Shown: positions 7,900 to 16,225, numbered from the stretch's first letter. The stretch is 35,664 nucleotides of DNA from Pseudomonas baetica (GCF_019733355.1 NZ_JAIHLQ010000052.1:1-35664); one strand, 5' to 3'. Notes: generated by a model from the letters alone, not told the origin. A program made the numbers and translations.

Positions 7900-9453
7900 A
7901 TGCCTGCAACGACAGCCCTGCTGATGCGGCCACGTCACCTGCTGATGCTCGGCGCCCTGAGTTTGAGCGGCTGCGTGCGCCTGGGGCCGGACTTTCAGAC
8001 GCCGGGCGAAGCGTGGAGCAAGCACTGGAACAGCGCAGCGCTGGAGCAGGCCAGCGAACGTGCCGCCCAGCCGGATCTGCGCCAATGGTGGCAGGTGTTC
8101 GCCGACCCCGTTCTCGACCGACTGATTGCCGAAGCCGACGCGCATAACAGCAGCCTTAAAATCGCCGGTCTGCGAGTGCTCGAAGCCCGCGCCCAACTGG
8201 GCATTGCCCAAAGCGGCCGCTACCCGCAACTGCAACAGGTAGGGGTCGACAGCCTCTACATTGACCGCCACCAGTCCGGCGGCAGCAACCCGCAGGATCT
8301 GCATTTCTGGCAACACAGCGCCGCGTTCGATATCGGTTGGGAACTGGATTTCTGGGGCCGCTTCAGCCGTGCCATCGAATCGTCCGACGCCAGTTACTTC
8401 GCCGCTCAGGCCAACTACGAAGACGCGCTGGTGCTGTTGCGCGCGCAAGTGGCCGACACCTATTTTTCCCTGCGCACCACCGAAGCCCGGCTGCGTGTCG
8501 CCCGGGAGAACGCCGTCCAGCAAAAGCGCAACTTCGAGATCACCGAAAAACTCTTCACCAGCGGCCAGACTGCCGAACTCGACTTGCAACAGGCAAAAAC
8601 CCAATACCTCGGCACCCTGAGCAGCATTCCGGCGTTCGAAGATCAGCTACTGCGCACCCGTAACGCCCTGGCGGTGCTGGTCGGCCAGCCGCCCGGTGGC
8701 GCGGCGTTGCTGGCCGAACAAACCGGGCTGATTCCGTTACTGGATCGCGCGGTGCTGCAAGACGTCCCGGCCAATCTGCTGTTGCGTCGTCCGGATATAC
8801 GCGCGGCAGAACTGAACGTCGCCGCGCAATCAGCGCTGGTCGGTGTCGCCGAAACCGATCTGTACCCGTCGCTGACCTTGCTCGGCAGCATCGTCTGGTC
8901 CAGCGATACCCTCGGCGCCACCCCGCGCAGCCTCGATCTGATCGGCGGCCCGAGCCTGCGCTGGAACATCTTCGATTACGGCCGTATCCGCAACAACGTG
9001 CGGGTACAGGACGCGCGCTTGCAGCAACTGATCGAAGCCTACCGCGACAAGGTACGCCAAGCCGCACGCGAGGCTGACGACGCCGCCAGCGGCCTGAGCA
9101 AAGCGCTGGAACGCGAACGCATTTTGCGCGAGGCCGAAGGCGCGGCGCGGCGTTCCCTGGCGCTGGCCAACACGCAATACCGCGAAGGTTATTCCGACTT
9201 TCAGCGAGTGCTCGATGCACAACGTGCGTTGCTCGAACTGCAGGACAACTATCTGCTCAGCCGCAGCAACGCCGTGAGCAACCTGATCGCCCTCTACAAA
9301 GCCCTCGGTGGCGGCTGGCAAAGCAACGCGCCGCCGATCGACGAGCCGACCCGACAGCAGATGCAACAACGCACTAACTGGGGCGATATGCTCAGCGCGC
9401 CGCCCGCCCAACCGGTGTATCCCCTTCCATCGCAGGTAAGCCGCCATGACTGA
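7900..9453 (+). CDS. NodT-family outer-membrane efflux lipoprotein
   Basis: Outer-membrane channel of a tripartite efflux pump. The signal peptide ends in a lipobox LSLSGC, giving lipidated Cys25, followed by VRLGPDFQTPGEAW, the usual NodT start. Two OEP repeats follow, with landmarks FDIGWELDFWGRFSRAIESS, the helix motif VADTYFSLRTTEARL and the second-half LRRPDIRAAELNVAAQSA. The length of 517 residues is slightly longer than the usual 460-500, with a proline-rich tail. ATG 7900 is preferred over TTG 7879. Its last codons overlap the start of the membrane-fusion gene, so the three downstream-linked genes form one operon. Confidence 0.92.
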   Translation: MPATTALLMRPRHLLMLGALSLSGCVRLGPDFQTPGEAWSKHWNSAALEQASERAAQPDLRQWWQVFADPVLDRLIAEADAHNSSLKIAGLRVLEARAQLGIAQSGRYPQLQQVGVDSLYIDRHQSGGSNPQDLHFWQHSAAFDIGWELDFWGRFSRAIESSDASYFAAQANYEDALVLLRAQVADTYFSLRTTEARLRVARENAVQQKRNFEITEKLFTSGQTAELDLQQAKTQYLGTLSSIPAFEDQLLRTRNALAVLVGQPPGGAALLAEQTGLIPLLDRAVLQDVPANLLLRRPDIRAAELNVAAQSALVGVAETDLYPSLTLLGSIVWSSDTLGATPRSLDLIGGPSLRWNIFDYGRIRNNVRVQDARLQQLIEAYRDKVRQAAREADDAASGLSKALERERILREAEGAARRSLALANTQYREGYSDFQRVLDAQRALLELQDNYLLSRSNAVSNLIALYKALGGGWQSNAPPIDEPTRQQMQQRTNWGDMLSAPPAQPVYPLPSQVSRHD

Positions 9454-10570
9454 CGCCGCGCCTCCAGCGCCCGCCCCCGCTCCAACGCCGGCCGATCCAG
9501 CGAAAAAAGGCATCCGCTGGGTGCTGCTGCTGATCGTGCTGAGCCTGGCCTGGTATCTGCTCGCCGACCGCTACACGCCCTACACCCAGCAGGCGCGGGT
9601 CGGTGCGTTCGTGATTCCGGTGGCGGCGGAAGTCGCCGGTCGGGTGATTCGGGTCAACGTGCGCAACAACCAGGATGTAAAGGCTGGCGATATTCTTTTC
9701 GAACTCGACCCGCAGCCGCTGCAAATCGCCGTAGACCGAGCCAAAGCCGATCTGGAATCGACCCGTCGACAGGTCGGCGCGAGCACGGCGGGTATTGCCT
9801 CGGCGCAGGCTTCATTACGGGCCGCGCAAGCCAATGAACTCAAGGCACGCCAAGACAATCAGCGGCTCGAAGGTTTGTACAAACAGGATCCCGGCACGGT
9901 GTCCGTGCGACTTCTTGAAGTGTCGCGGGCCAACCGCGAACAAGCCGTTGCCCAAGTCGCCGCCGCACGCGCCGAAGTGCAACGCGCGCAGGAACAGGAA
10001 GGCGGCAGTACGGACACCAACGCCCAACTACGCAGCGCGGCTTCTGCACTGGCCAAAGCTGAACTGGACTTGTCTAACACCCGCATCGGCGCACGCTCTG
10101 CAGGTTTGATCACCGATCTGCGCACCGACGTCGGCCAGTTCACCGCCGCCGGTAGCCCGCTGATGACATTGATCGCCATCCACGACGTGTGGATCAGCGC
10201 CGATCTCACCGAAAACAACCTCGGCCGCGTACAACCGGGCACGCCAGTGGCCATCGTTCTCGACGCATTGCCCGGCGAAGTCCTCGACGGCCGGGTGCGC
10301 AGCGTCGGCTACGGCGTCAGTGTCGGCCAGACTCCCGCGCCCGGCACCCTGCCGAGCATCCAGAACAGCCGCGACTGGCTGCGCCCGGCGCAACGTTTCC
10401 CGGTGATCATTGAGTTCTCTGAAGAGGCAAAGAAACACCTGATCGACAGCCGCGCGATCCGTGCCGGTGGCCAGGCGGAAGTCATGGCCTTCCCCACTGA
10501 AGGCAATCCGCTCAATCCGCTGGGGCGGCTGTTTGTCGGCCTGATGAGCTGGCTGTCGTATGCCTACTGA
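9446..10570 (+). CDS. HlyD/EmrA-family membrane-fusion protein
   Basis: Periplasmic adaptor of the efflux system, anchored by one N-terminal span (about residues 23-40, WVLLLIVLSLAWYLL) after an Ala/Pro-rich cytoplasmic tail. Next come a lipoyl-like half (VAGRVIRVNVRNNQDVKAGDILFELDP), a helical hairpin (about residues 90-190, many Ala, Glu and Gln) and the second lipoyl half and beta-barrel (RSAGLITDLRTDVGQFTAAG, VWISADLTENNLGRVQPG). At 374 residues the length is normal. ATG 9446 overlaps the preceding stop by eight bases, indicating translational coupling. Confidence 0.93.
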   Translation: MTDAAPPAPAPAPTPADPAKKGIRWVLLLIVLSLAWYLLADRYTPYTQQARVGAFVIPVAAEVAGRVIRVNVRNNQDVKAGDILFELDPQPLQIAVDRAKADLESTRRQVGASTAGIASAQASLRAAQANELKARQDNQRLEGLYKQDPGTVSVRLLEVSRANREQAVAQVAAARAEVQRAQEQEGGSTDTNAQLRSAASALAKAELDLSNTRIGARSAGLITDLRTDVGQFTAAGSPLMTLIAIHDVWISADLTENNLGRVQPGTPVAIVLDALPGEVLDGRVRSVGYGVSVGQTPAPGTLPSIQNSRDWLRPAQRFPVIIEFSEEAKKHLIDSRAIRAGGQAEVMAFPTEGNPLNPLGRLFVGLMSWLSYAY

Positions 10571-11585
10571 ACGCAGCGTCCCGGCGCAACGGGCCTTGCG
10601 TCTGGCGTTCGGCACGGCGCTGTGCACCGCCGCCAGTTATGCGTTGGCCTTGCCGCTAGCGTTTATTTCACCGGTACTGGCGGCGCTATTGCTGGCCAGT
10701 TTGCCTCGGCCATTGCCACTGAAAGGCGCATTGGTGCTGGCGTTAGTTGCTGCGCTGACGACGAGTATCGGCCTGCTGCTAGTGCCCTTGCTGCGTTATT
10801 ACCCGGTGAGCGGCGTGCTGTTGATCGGCCTCGGTTTGTTTCTGGTATTTCGCTTCGGTCTGCGTGGCGGCAATCCGTTGATCGTGACCTTTCTGGTGAT
10901 CGGCATGACCATGATCTGCGCCGCCGGGTTTGCCGAATTTGATCTGGCGATGGCGGTGATTGGTGCGCTGGTCAAAGGCTTGTTACTGGCGGTCGCGGTG
11001 GTCGATGTCAGCCACGCGGTGTTCCCGGAACGACCCGACAGCCCCGTTCCACCCAAACCGCCCACCTTGCCCGACGACGAAGTCCCGCGCGTGGCGTTGC
11101 GCGCCACCCTGATCGTCATGCCGACGTTTTTACTGGCTCTGAGCGACCCGGCCAGCTACCTGCCGATCATCCTCAAAGCCGTCAGTCTCGGCCAACAAAC
11201 CTCTACCCCCAACACCCGCCACGCCGGGCGCGAACTGCTCGGCTCGACCCTGCTTGGAGGCTTGCTGGCTGTGCTGCTCTGGTGTGGTTTGAGTCTGTTC
11301 GTGCATGTGTGGATGTTCTTTCTTTGGACGCTGCTGTTCGGGCTATGGCTGGCGCGCAAGCTCTATCGCCTGAGCCCGACAACGTTCAGCCCCGGTTTCT
11401 GGCTCAACACTCTGGTGACGATGATCATCCTGCTCGGCCAATCGGTGCAGGACAGCGCGGCAGGCAAAGACGTCTACAGCGCCTTCGCCGTGCGTATGGG
11501 CCTGTTCATTCTGGTGACGCTCTACAGCGCGTTGATGATGCACCTGCTCGCAGCGCACAAACCTCAGCGTCAAGGCGTGACCTGA
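10560..11585 (+). CDS. DUF2955 / FUSC-like inner-membrane permease of the efflux operon
   Basis: 341 residues, highly hydrophobic, with two blocks of about five membrane segments separated by an acidic, proline-rich cytoplasmic stretch (FPERPDSPVPPKPPTLPDDE, about residues 156-175). The first block, including GGNPLIVTFLVIGMTMICAAG, matches my recollection of DUF2955 proteins, which are distant relatives of the aromatic-acid exporter AaeB. The start overlaps the fusion-protein gene by 11 bases. With the outer-membrane and fusion genes it would complete an inner-to-outer-membrane exporter. The 3' end overlaps the convergent glycine-zipper gene by 16 bases. The substrate is unknown. Confidence 0.85.
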   Translation: MPTERSVPAQRALRLAFGTALCTAASYALALPLAFISPVLAALLLASLPRPLPLKGALVLALVAALTTSIGLLLVPLLRYYPVSGVLLIGLGLFLVFRFGLRGGNPLIVTFLVIGMTMICAAGFAEFDLAMAVIGALVKGLLLAVAVVDVSHAVFPERPDSPVPPKPPTLPDDEVPRVALRATLIVMPTFLLALSDPASYLPIILKAVSLGQQTSTPNTRHAGRELLGSTLLGGLLAVLLWCGLSLFVHVWMFFLWTLLFGLWLARKLYRLSPTTFSPGFWLNTLVTMIILLGQSVQDSAAGKDVYSAFAVRMGLFILVTLYSALMMHLLAAHKPQRQGVT

Positions 11586-12016
11586 TAGCCGCGCCCTTGC
11601 AGGCACCCGGTGTAGGCACTGGAACTCGCCGCCGCATTGGTCTTGCTCTGTGCGCGCCGATCCTGACGCTGCCGCGCGCCACCGACCACAGCGCCGGCGG
11701 CAGCCGATTGCCCGGCGCGGTTTTGCCGGTAATCCTGTTTACGGTTGTCGTCCACCGCATCGTAAAACTCGTCATGTTGACGGCCGCGCACCTCAGCCGC
11801 TGTTGCACCGGCCGCAGCACCCACCGCAGCGCCCTTCAGACGACCGCCGTTTTGTGGGGTTGATGTCGTCGAGGTCGAGGCAACGGAGTGGCAGTCGTTG
11901 ATGTCGATCTGGGTTTGTTGCAAGGTCTGACCCTTGAGCGGGACGACGGATTCAGCGCTGGCTTGAGTGGTGAAGATGGCAGCGATCACGAGTGGGATGA
12001 ACGTTGTGCGATTCAC
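11570..12016 (-). CDS. exported glycine-zipper protein
   Basis: 148 residues with a signal peptide (MNRTTFIPLVIAAIFTTQASA, cleavage after residue 21). Glycine-zipper stretches follow: LKGAAVGAAAGATAAEVRG and SAAAGAVVGGARQR. There are two cysteines, in the DCHS and TGCLQGRGY contexts, which might pair. YMGG-type proteins of this kind sit in the envelope and can associate with membranes. The start is GTG at 12014-12016 with a strong GGAGGT ribosome-binding site just upstream. It is convergent with, and slightly overlaps, the efflux operon. Confidence 0.82.
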   Translation of the reverse strand: MNRTTFIPLVIAAIFTTQASAESVVPLKGQTLQQTQIDINDCHSVASTSTTSTPQNGGRLKGAAVGAAAGATAAEVRGRQHDEFYDAVDDNRKQDYRQNRAGQSAAAGAVVGGARQRQDRRAQSKTNAAASSSAYTGCLQGRGYQVTP

Positions 12017-12201
12017 GATTACCTCCGGCGGGGCCTAGGGGTGGCTGTGAGGCGGGGTAATCAGGGAGTGTAGTTCAATGTGTTCGAGGAGGAATGCTTA
12101 AGAGGAGAGGATACTGACCTCACCGTTATGGAATCAGTGGCTCGCACTCGCCGTTATGGATACCATCCCGACACCCTCAATTTCGCCGATCACGGATCTC
12201 G

Positions 12202-12822
12202 ATGCGTCGTTTACTCAGCCGAATCGCCGCACTCATCCAGCCTGAGGCAAAGCCATTTTTTGCCGGATACAGCCTAAAGGTCCTGCAGTCGTACTTTGTG
12301 ACGCCGTTGTCGGTCGCCAGCCTGCCAAACCTGCCGATGATGACGTCGCTGGAGCAATCCGGAGTATCCGCCTGTTACCTCTCACTTCTGACTGAAAAAA
12401 ACGACGTCAGCTGTTTCCGGCAGTGGGTCGACTCGTCCTTCCAAAAGTCAAGGGAAAGCACATTCAACGGCCTGCGCACCTTTGAATATGAGGAAGTCTT
12501 GAGCCAGGAGCGCTTGATTTTCTTCACCGCCAACCAAGCGCTCAACACGGTCACGATTCATTTAGTGACTAACAGCGCGAGGCTCCTCGACTTGCTGAAC
12601 CACGAAAAACTCGCTGTCCCCCCACCGTGGGTTGCCTTCGAAGGTTACAACCCCTCGTGGTGGGGAGGCAGTATGCAAGGAGCCCAGGGTTTCTATAACG
12701 ACAGTTATTTTTTGCCGTTTTTTACTCGCTTGAGTGACGCTGAAAAACAGCGCTATTACGCAAGATTCAATGCCAGCGCCGCGTGGATAGAACAACTGGA
12801 GTTGATGTACGGCGACGATTGA
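12202..12822 (+). CDS. hypothetical protein, 206 residues
   Basis: No family is recognised. The sequence looks soluble and globular, with no signal peptide, and has an aromatic-rich middle (WVAFEGYNPSWWGGSMQGAQ, about residues 143-162) and a C-terminal helix-like FFTRLSDAEKQRYYARF. The ATG lies after GGATCTCG, a weak ribosome-binding site. Codon use is normal for the region. It is convergent with the AbrB-type gene, with a gap of only five bases. It may be a stand-alone gene, as nothing nearby suggests a pathway. Confidence 0.65.
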   Translation: MRRLLSRIAALIQPEAKPFFAGYSLKVLQSYFVTPLSVASLPNLPMMTSLEQSGVSACYLSLLTEKNDVSCFRQWVDSSFQKSRESTFNGLRTFEYEEVLSQERLIFFTANQALNTVTIHLVTNSARLLDLLNHEKLAVPPPWVAFEGYNPSWWGGSMQGAQGFYNDSYFLPFFTRLSDAEKQRYYARFNASAAWIEQLELMYGDD

Positions 12823-12827
12823 TTCGT

Positions 12828-13847
12828 TCAGGCCCCCTCCCGTACTCGCCGCACCTGCACCCACAACGCCGGCGCAAAATGCAGCAGCACCATCCGCGCC
12901 AAGTGGTGAGTGAGGATAAACACCACATTCAGCCCGCCCGCAAACGCGACAATCGCAATCGTCTCGATCGCCCCCGGCATGTACGCCAGCCATAGCGACA
13001 ACGGATCGCTGCCGAGCAATCGCGCCGCCACTTCGGCAAATGCCGCCGCCACCACGATCATCAACCCGACCGACACTAGTGCCGTGCGGCCATGCAGCCC
13101 CAATTCCTTGAAGCCCAAACCCTGAAACCGCGAACCGATCCGTACACCGAGAATCAGCGCCGCCAGATTCAAGCTCCAGCCGGGCATGTGAAAACCGTGC
13201 AACCAGCCTGCTTTTACAAAGACTGCGGTGATGATGATCGCCGTGAGCATGAAGGGCGCCGGCACGCCGATCACCAGCAGCAATCGACCGAGCACGACGC
13301 TCAAGCCGATTACCGAGCAAACCGTCAACGCCATGCCGGTGGTCAACGGATCGCTTTCAACAGCAGCCACCGACACCGGCCCCGGAATCAAAAAGCTCAC
13401 CAGCACCGTGATCAGCAGTAACCGCATCAGATGCACGATGATGACTTTGCTCGACGCCTTCTCCGACTCCAGCAGATCAAACACCGCCGCCAGCGCCCCC
13501 GGATACACCGCGAGTAGCGCATCCGTGCGATTCCACCCTGCCCCACGCGTCAGCCACCAACCGGCCAGGGCAATCTGCACCGTCAAGCACAGCAGCAACA
13601 CGCCAAGGCTGGGCAACATGGTCGACGCCGTTGCGCTGTCCCACGCTTCGAACATCAGCCCGGTGGCGGTGCCCAGCGTGACCTGGATGTAGCCCAGCCC
13701 ATAGGGCGTCGCGGGGGCGAAACCCGATTTCGTCACGACCAGCGCAGTAACGAGGATGGACCCCAGCAGCAACCCATGCGGCACACCGAGGGACTGCAAC
13801 ACGGCGCCAAAACCGGCGGCGATCAACAAACACAGAATGGATTTCAT
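12828..13847 (-). CDS. AbrB-family putative ammonia-monooxygenase-like membrane protein
   Basis: 339-residue polytopic inner-membrane protein of the family often called AbrB duplication or putative ammonia monooxygenase (COG3180). It is internally duplicated: each half has a hydrophobic segment, then a Gly/Pro turn, seen as YPGALAAVFDLLE (about residues 113-125) and YMPGAIETIAIVAFAGGLNVVF (about 289-310). About ten membrane spans are visible. The family name does not imply real monooxygenase activity; transport or regulation is more likely. A GGAG ribosome-binding site precedes the ATG at 13845-13847. Confidence 0.86.
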   Translation of the reverse strand: MKSILCLLIAAGFGAVLQSLGVPHGLLLGSILVTALVVTKSGFAPATPYGLGYIQVTLGTATGLMFEAWDSATASTMLPSLGVLLLCLTVQIALAGWWLTRGAGWNRTDALLAVYPGALAAVFDLLESEKASSKVIIVHLMRLLLITVLVSFLIPGPVSVAAVESDPLTTGMALTVCSVIGLSVVLGRLLLVIGVPAPFMLTAIIITAVFVKAGWLHGFHMPGWSLNLAALILGVRIGSRFQGLGFKELGLHGRTALVSVGLMIVVAAAFAEVAARLLGSDPLSLWLAYMPGAIETIAIVAFAGGLNVVFILTHHLARMVLLHFAPALWVQVRRVREGA

Positions 13848-13897
13848 GAATACTCCATCGACTTAAAAGTACGGTTTACGTCGTCTAAGCCAAACAA

Positions 13898-14545
13898 TCA
13901 GGATGTACTTTCAGGGCGTTTTATCGATGGCTTCTTCGGCTGTTGCGCAACCAGAATCCTGCGGGTGTGCTGTTCCTGAGACTGAACCAGCTTCTCGCCC
14001 TTAATAATCTTGAGGGAATCAATCAACGAACTGACACCAAAGAAACCCGCGACCGGAAGGGTGATGCCCAGCCAAAAGGCGAATTTCGGTTCAAGCCCCA
14101 TTGGCTTGATCAACAGAAGTGGGGACATCGCAACAGCAGACCACACGATATACAGCGTGAAACTCCAGGCTTTTCTCCAGATCCTGGAAAAACGCTTTCT
14201 GTACTTCGGGCGGAAATCAATCCTGTGTCGCTCTACATCAAGCTCAACGTACTTTCTGGAAAGCACATAATCCCTGAGGCTTCTGGCGGGATTAACGAGG
14301 GAAATCAGATAGGCGACATCGGCGGGATTGATTGCCGAAGTACCCGCGATAGCCAAGTAGCCACGTTCCTTGACAAGGGGAGGTAAATCCGGGTTTTGCT
14401 CAATATCCTTCAACACTTCTTTCGCGACCCGATACTCCTCCGCGAGCCGGCTCTTGCCCATGAACGATAATTCGCGAATAACCTTTGTCGCCGCAGCGAC
14501 GACTCCGATTACCGTCAGTAACTGAACGATCGTTGCAAACTCCAT
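13898..14545 (-). CDS. hypothetical membrane protein, 215 residues
   Basis: An N-terminal hydrophobic segment (TIVQLLTVIGVVAAATKVI, residues 5-23) and two further spans (about 128-148, FTLYIVWSAVAMSPLLLI, and 155-175, FAFWLGITLPVAGFFGVSSLI) bracket a charged cytoplasmic region of about 100 residues. The C-terminus is basic (PKKPSIKRPE). No family is recognised. A strong GGAGGAA ribosome-binding site precedes ATG 14545. It is probably transcribed on its own. Confidence 0.68.
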   Translation of the reverse strand: MEFATIVQLLTVIGVVAAATKVIRELSFMGKSRLAEEYRVAKEVLKDIEQNPDLPPLVKERGYLAIAGTSAINPADVAYLISLVNPARSLRDYVLSRKYVELDVERHRIDFRPKYRKRFSRIWRKAWSFTLYIVWSAVAMSPLLLIKPMGLEPKFAFWLGITLPVAGFFGVSSLIDSLKIIKGEKLVQSQEQHTRRILVAQQPKKPSIKRPESTS

Positions 14546-14617
14546 CCTTGGTTCCTCCCTATGTCCCTTGCGCTGCTTTAAACAGAATGGGTAATGACCA
14601 TTGCGGGCAATCCCCTG

Positions 14618-15040
14618 CTAACCGCGCAACCGCCCAATCGCACGCCGATACTTCTCGATCCGTTCCAGATCCTCCCAACTCGGCGAGGCGATCCGCGACA
14701 GGTCGCTGTTCTCTTCCAGATCCGCCAGTTTCACCACCCGGCCAATCGGGTTCTGCGCCGCGCGATCGACGAAATCCTCATAGGACTCACCCGGTACTTT
14801 GGTTACCGACGCAATAGCCGTCAGCACCTCCTCGCTGAAGCCTTCCGTGCGCAAATCATCCAGGCTGATATCGCAATCCTCGACCACATCGTGCAGCACC
14901 GCGACGATGCGTTCTTCCAGCGTGGTCATCCGCAACATCACTTTCAGCGGATGCAGAATGTATGGTGCCCCGCCCTTGTCCACCTGCCCGGTGTGCGCGG
15001 TGGCGGCGATGGCGATGGCGCGTTCGAGTGTCTGGGTCAT
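14618..15040 (-). CDS. HD-domain small alarmone hydrolase-like (RelA/SpoT N-terminal type)
   Basis: 140-residue single-domain protein with the metal-binding pattern of (p)ppGpp hydrolases: HTGQ (H16), YILHP, AVLHDVVED (HD pair at about residues 50-51, followed by ED) and VVKLADLEEN. No synthetase domain is present and the length fits small alarmone hydrolases of the MESH1/ShpA kind. It would hydrolyse (p)ppGpp or related pyrophosphorylated nucleotides. It follows the 141-residue gene at 15056-15481 by only 15 bases, in the same direction, so they are likely co-transcribed. A GAGGAAA ribosome-binding site supports ATG 15040. Confidence 0.85.
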   Translation of the reverse strand: MTQTLERAIAIAATAHTGQVDKGGAPYILHPLKVMLRMTTLEERIVAVLHDVVEDCDISLDDLRTEGFSEEVLTAIASVTKVPGESYEDFVDRAAQNPIGRVVKLADLEENSDLSRIASPSWEDLERIEKYRRAIGRLRG

Positions 15041-15055
15041 GGGGATTTCCTCGGG

Positions 15056-15481
15056 TTAGACGCCGTAACGGCCGCCGACGTGGATGTTGCGTTTGAGCCA
15101 GCCGCCAATCGCTTTCAACCGACCGACCGGCTCGGCGTGTTGCTTGAGAATCATGCCAACTAACGTCGCCTGATCCGCACCAGGATGTGCATCGATCAAC
15201 TCAGCGACCCAGGCACAATCAGCCTTCTTCAAATGCTCACGCCACTCACCGGGCCAGGCCTCCAGCTCATACAGCGCCAACCAGCGCGCACCGCCCTGCC
15301 CACCATGCCCTCCGGCCGTCGACTGTTCGAAGCAGAAAGGCGTGGCCGCTCGGGACAGGTCGATGTTGAAAATGTAGACGTCGTGGGTTGGGTGCTGCGA
15401 CGTGGGGGCGTTGTTGCGGCTGCCGATTTCGATCATGCGCGGATCCATCCGTGGCGGGGCGTTACAAACTGTTTCCTGCAT
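15056..15481 (-). CDS. hypothetical protein, 141 residues, linked to the alarmone-hydrolase gene
   Basis: No family is recognised. The chain has a Gly-rich middle (GGHGGQGGARWLALYELEAWPGEW, about residues 56-79) and an alpha-helical C-terminal half ending in GGWLKRNIHVGGRYGV. The start is uncertain: ATG 15481 or an internal ATG at residue 12 or 16, neither with an ideal ribosome-binding site. It is the upstream member of a two-gene unit with the HD protein. Confidence 0.6.
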   Translation of the reverse strand: MQETVCNAPPRMDPRMIEIGSRNNAPTSQHPTHDVYIFNIDLSRAATPFCFEQSTAGGHGGQGGARWLALYELEAWPGEWREHLKKADCAWVAELIDAHPGADQATLVGMILKQHAEPVGRLKAIGGWLKRNIHVGGRYGV

Positions 15482-15587
15482 ACCATCACGGATTCACCTC
15501 GCCATGGCAAATCAAAAATAAGCCGAATCGGGACAATCAATGTCCGATCACGCTTAAAAATTTCCGCCCTGCACATAGGCCGTCCAT

Positions 15588-15613
15588 GAACTTTTCTTTA
15601 AAATGATGTCAAT
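15588..15613 (+). promoter_or_regulatory. AlgU/sigma-E-like promoter of the left Cys-repeat gene
   Basis: GAACTT (15588-15593), an AT-rich 15-base spacer and TCAAT (15609-15613). The same element, with the same spacing and an identical 79-base distance to the ATG, precedes the distant paralog at 22039 on the other strand. Extracytoplasmic-function sigma factors of the AlgU/RpoE class use GAACTT-N16/17-TC(T/A)(G/A)A, so the -35 is a perfect match while the spacer is one base short. The assignment to AlgU is inference; the conservation is direct observation. Confidence 0.55.
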
Positions 15614-15655
15614 GCGATATCGCCGTTTGTCTTTGGTCATGCGGCATCACTCAGC

Positions 15656-15673
15656 GTCAGGCTGTTTCCTGAC
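15656..15673 (+). promoter_or_regulatory. conserved leader hairpin, left copy
   Basis: GTCAGG CTGTTT CCTGAC: a 6-bp stem with a 6-base loop ending 19 bases before ATG 15693. The two right-hand paralogs carry GCCAGG CTGTTT CCTGGC and GCCAGG CTGATT CCTGGC at the same place. The T-A pair here replaces C-G there, a compensatory change that favours a selected structure (RNA hairpin or palindromic binding site). Confidence 0.55.
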
Positions 15674-15692
15674 AATCATGGAAGTACCCCCG

Positions 15693-16061
15693 ATGAGACT
15701 GATTCTCGTGATGTTATTGATGTTGAGCGGCTACGCGCACGCCGGTTGTGAAAACATCAAAGACGATGACCAACGCAACTATTGCAAGGCCAAGGAAGGC
15801 TGGGGTGGCTGCCAGAACATCAAAAATGATGACATGCGCAACGCCTGCAAATCCGAAGCTGAAGGTAGCGATAGCTGTGGGAACATCCGCGACGATGATC
15901 AGCGCAATCTCTGCAAAGGCAAGAGAGGCATCGACAGCTGCACGAACATTCACGACGATGACCTGCGTAACTTGTGCAGGGCACAACAAGGTCGGGGTGG
16001 CTGCCAAAACATCAAAAACGATGACATGCGCAGAGACTGCAGAGCCACGACCAATGGCTGA
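15693..16061 (+). CDS. secreted cysteine-repeat protein, left copy (five repeats)
   Basis: 122 residues: signal peptide MRLILVMLLMLSGYAHAG (cleavage near residue 17), then five tandem repeats of about 21 residues with pattern C-x-N-I-x-(D/N)-D-D-(Q/M/L)-R-x-x-C. Each repeat has two cysteines spaced C-x11-C, ten in all, and an acidic DDD core. The protein should be exported to the periplasm or beyond, where the cysteines could pair. ATG 15693 (GGAAG upstream) is chosen because the signal peptide starts there; the frame is open upstream to 15603 but that would translate the promoter. It is paralogous to the two genes at 21151-22039. No known family is recognised. Confidence 0.85.
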   Translation: MRLILVMLLMLSGYAHAGCENIKDDDQRNYCKAKEGWGGCQNIKNDDMRNACKSEAEGSDSCGNIRDDDQRNLCKGKRGIDSCTNIHDDDLRNLCRAQQGRGGCQNIKNDDMRRDCRATTNG

Positions 16062-16126
16062 TGGGTGCCACCGACGCCACTGCCCCCAATAGTCGTTCCG
16101 GCCCGGTCATCTCGCGAGTAATGTTT

Positions 16127-16150
16127 GCCCGCCTCTGGCACGAGGCGGGC
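16127..16150. terminator. hairpin after the left Cys-repeat gene
   Basis: GCCCGCCTC (16127-16135), loop TGGCAC, GAGGCGGGC (16142-16150): a 9-bp GC-rich stem 65 bases after the stop. There is no T-tract on the plus strand, so it may be a weak or factor-dependent terminator. Confidence 0.5.
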
Positions 16151-16225
16151 ACTCGGGATTGACCGCTCGGTATACTCCCCCGCCATGCTTGCCCCGCATC
16201 ACGCCTCAACCTGGAAAGGACACCG

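Noticed and set aside
12080..12277. A 65-residue plus-strand frame in the gap before the 206-residue gene
   Set aside because: It overlaps the start of the better-supported gene in another frame and its composition is not protein-like.
16155..16177. TTGACC...TATACT as a sigma-70 promoter for the coiled-coil operon
   Set aside because: The two boxes are only six bases apart. TATACT may be a -10 but no -35 at 16-18 bases was found.
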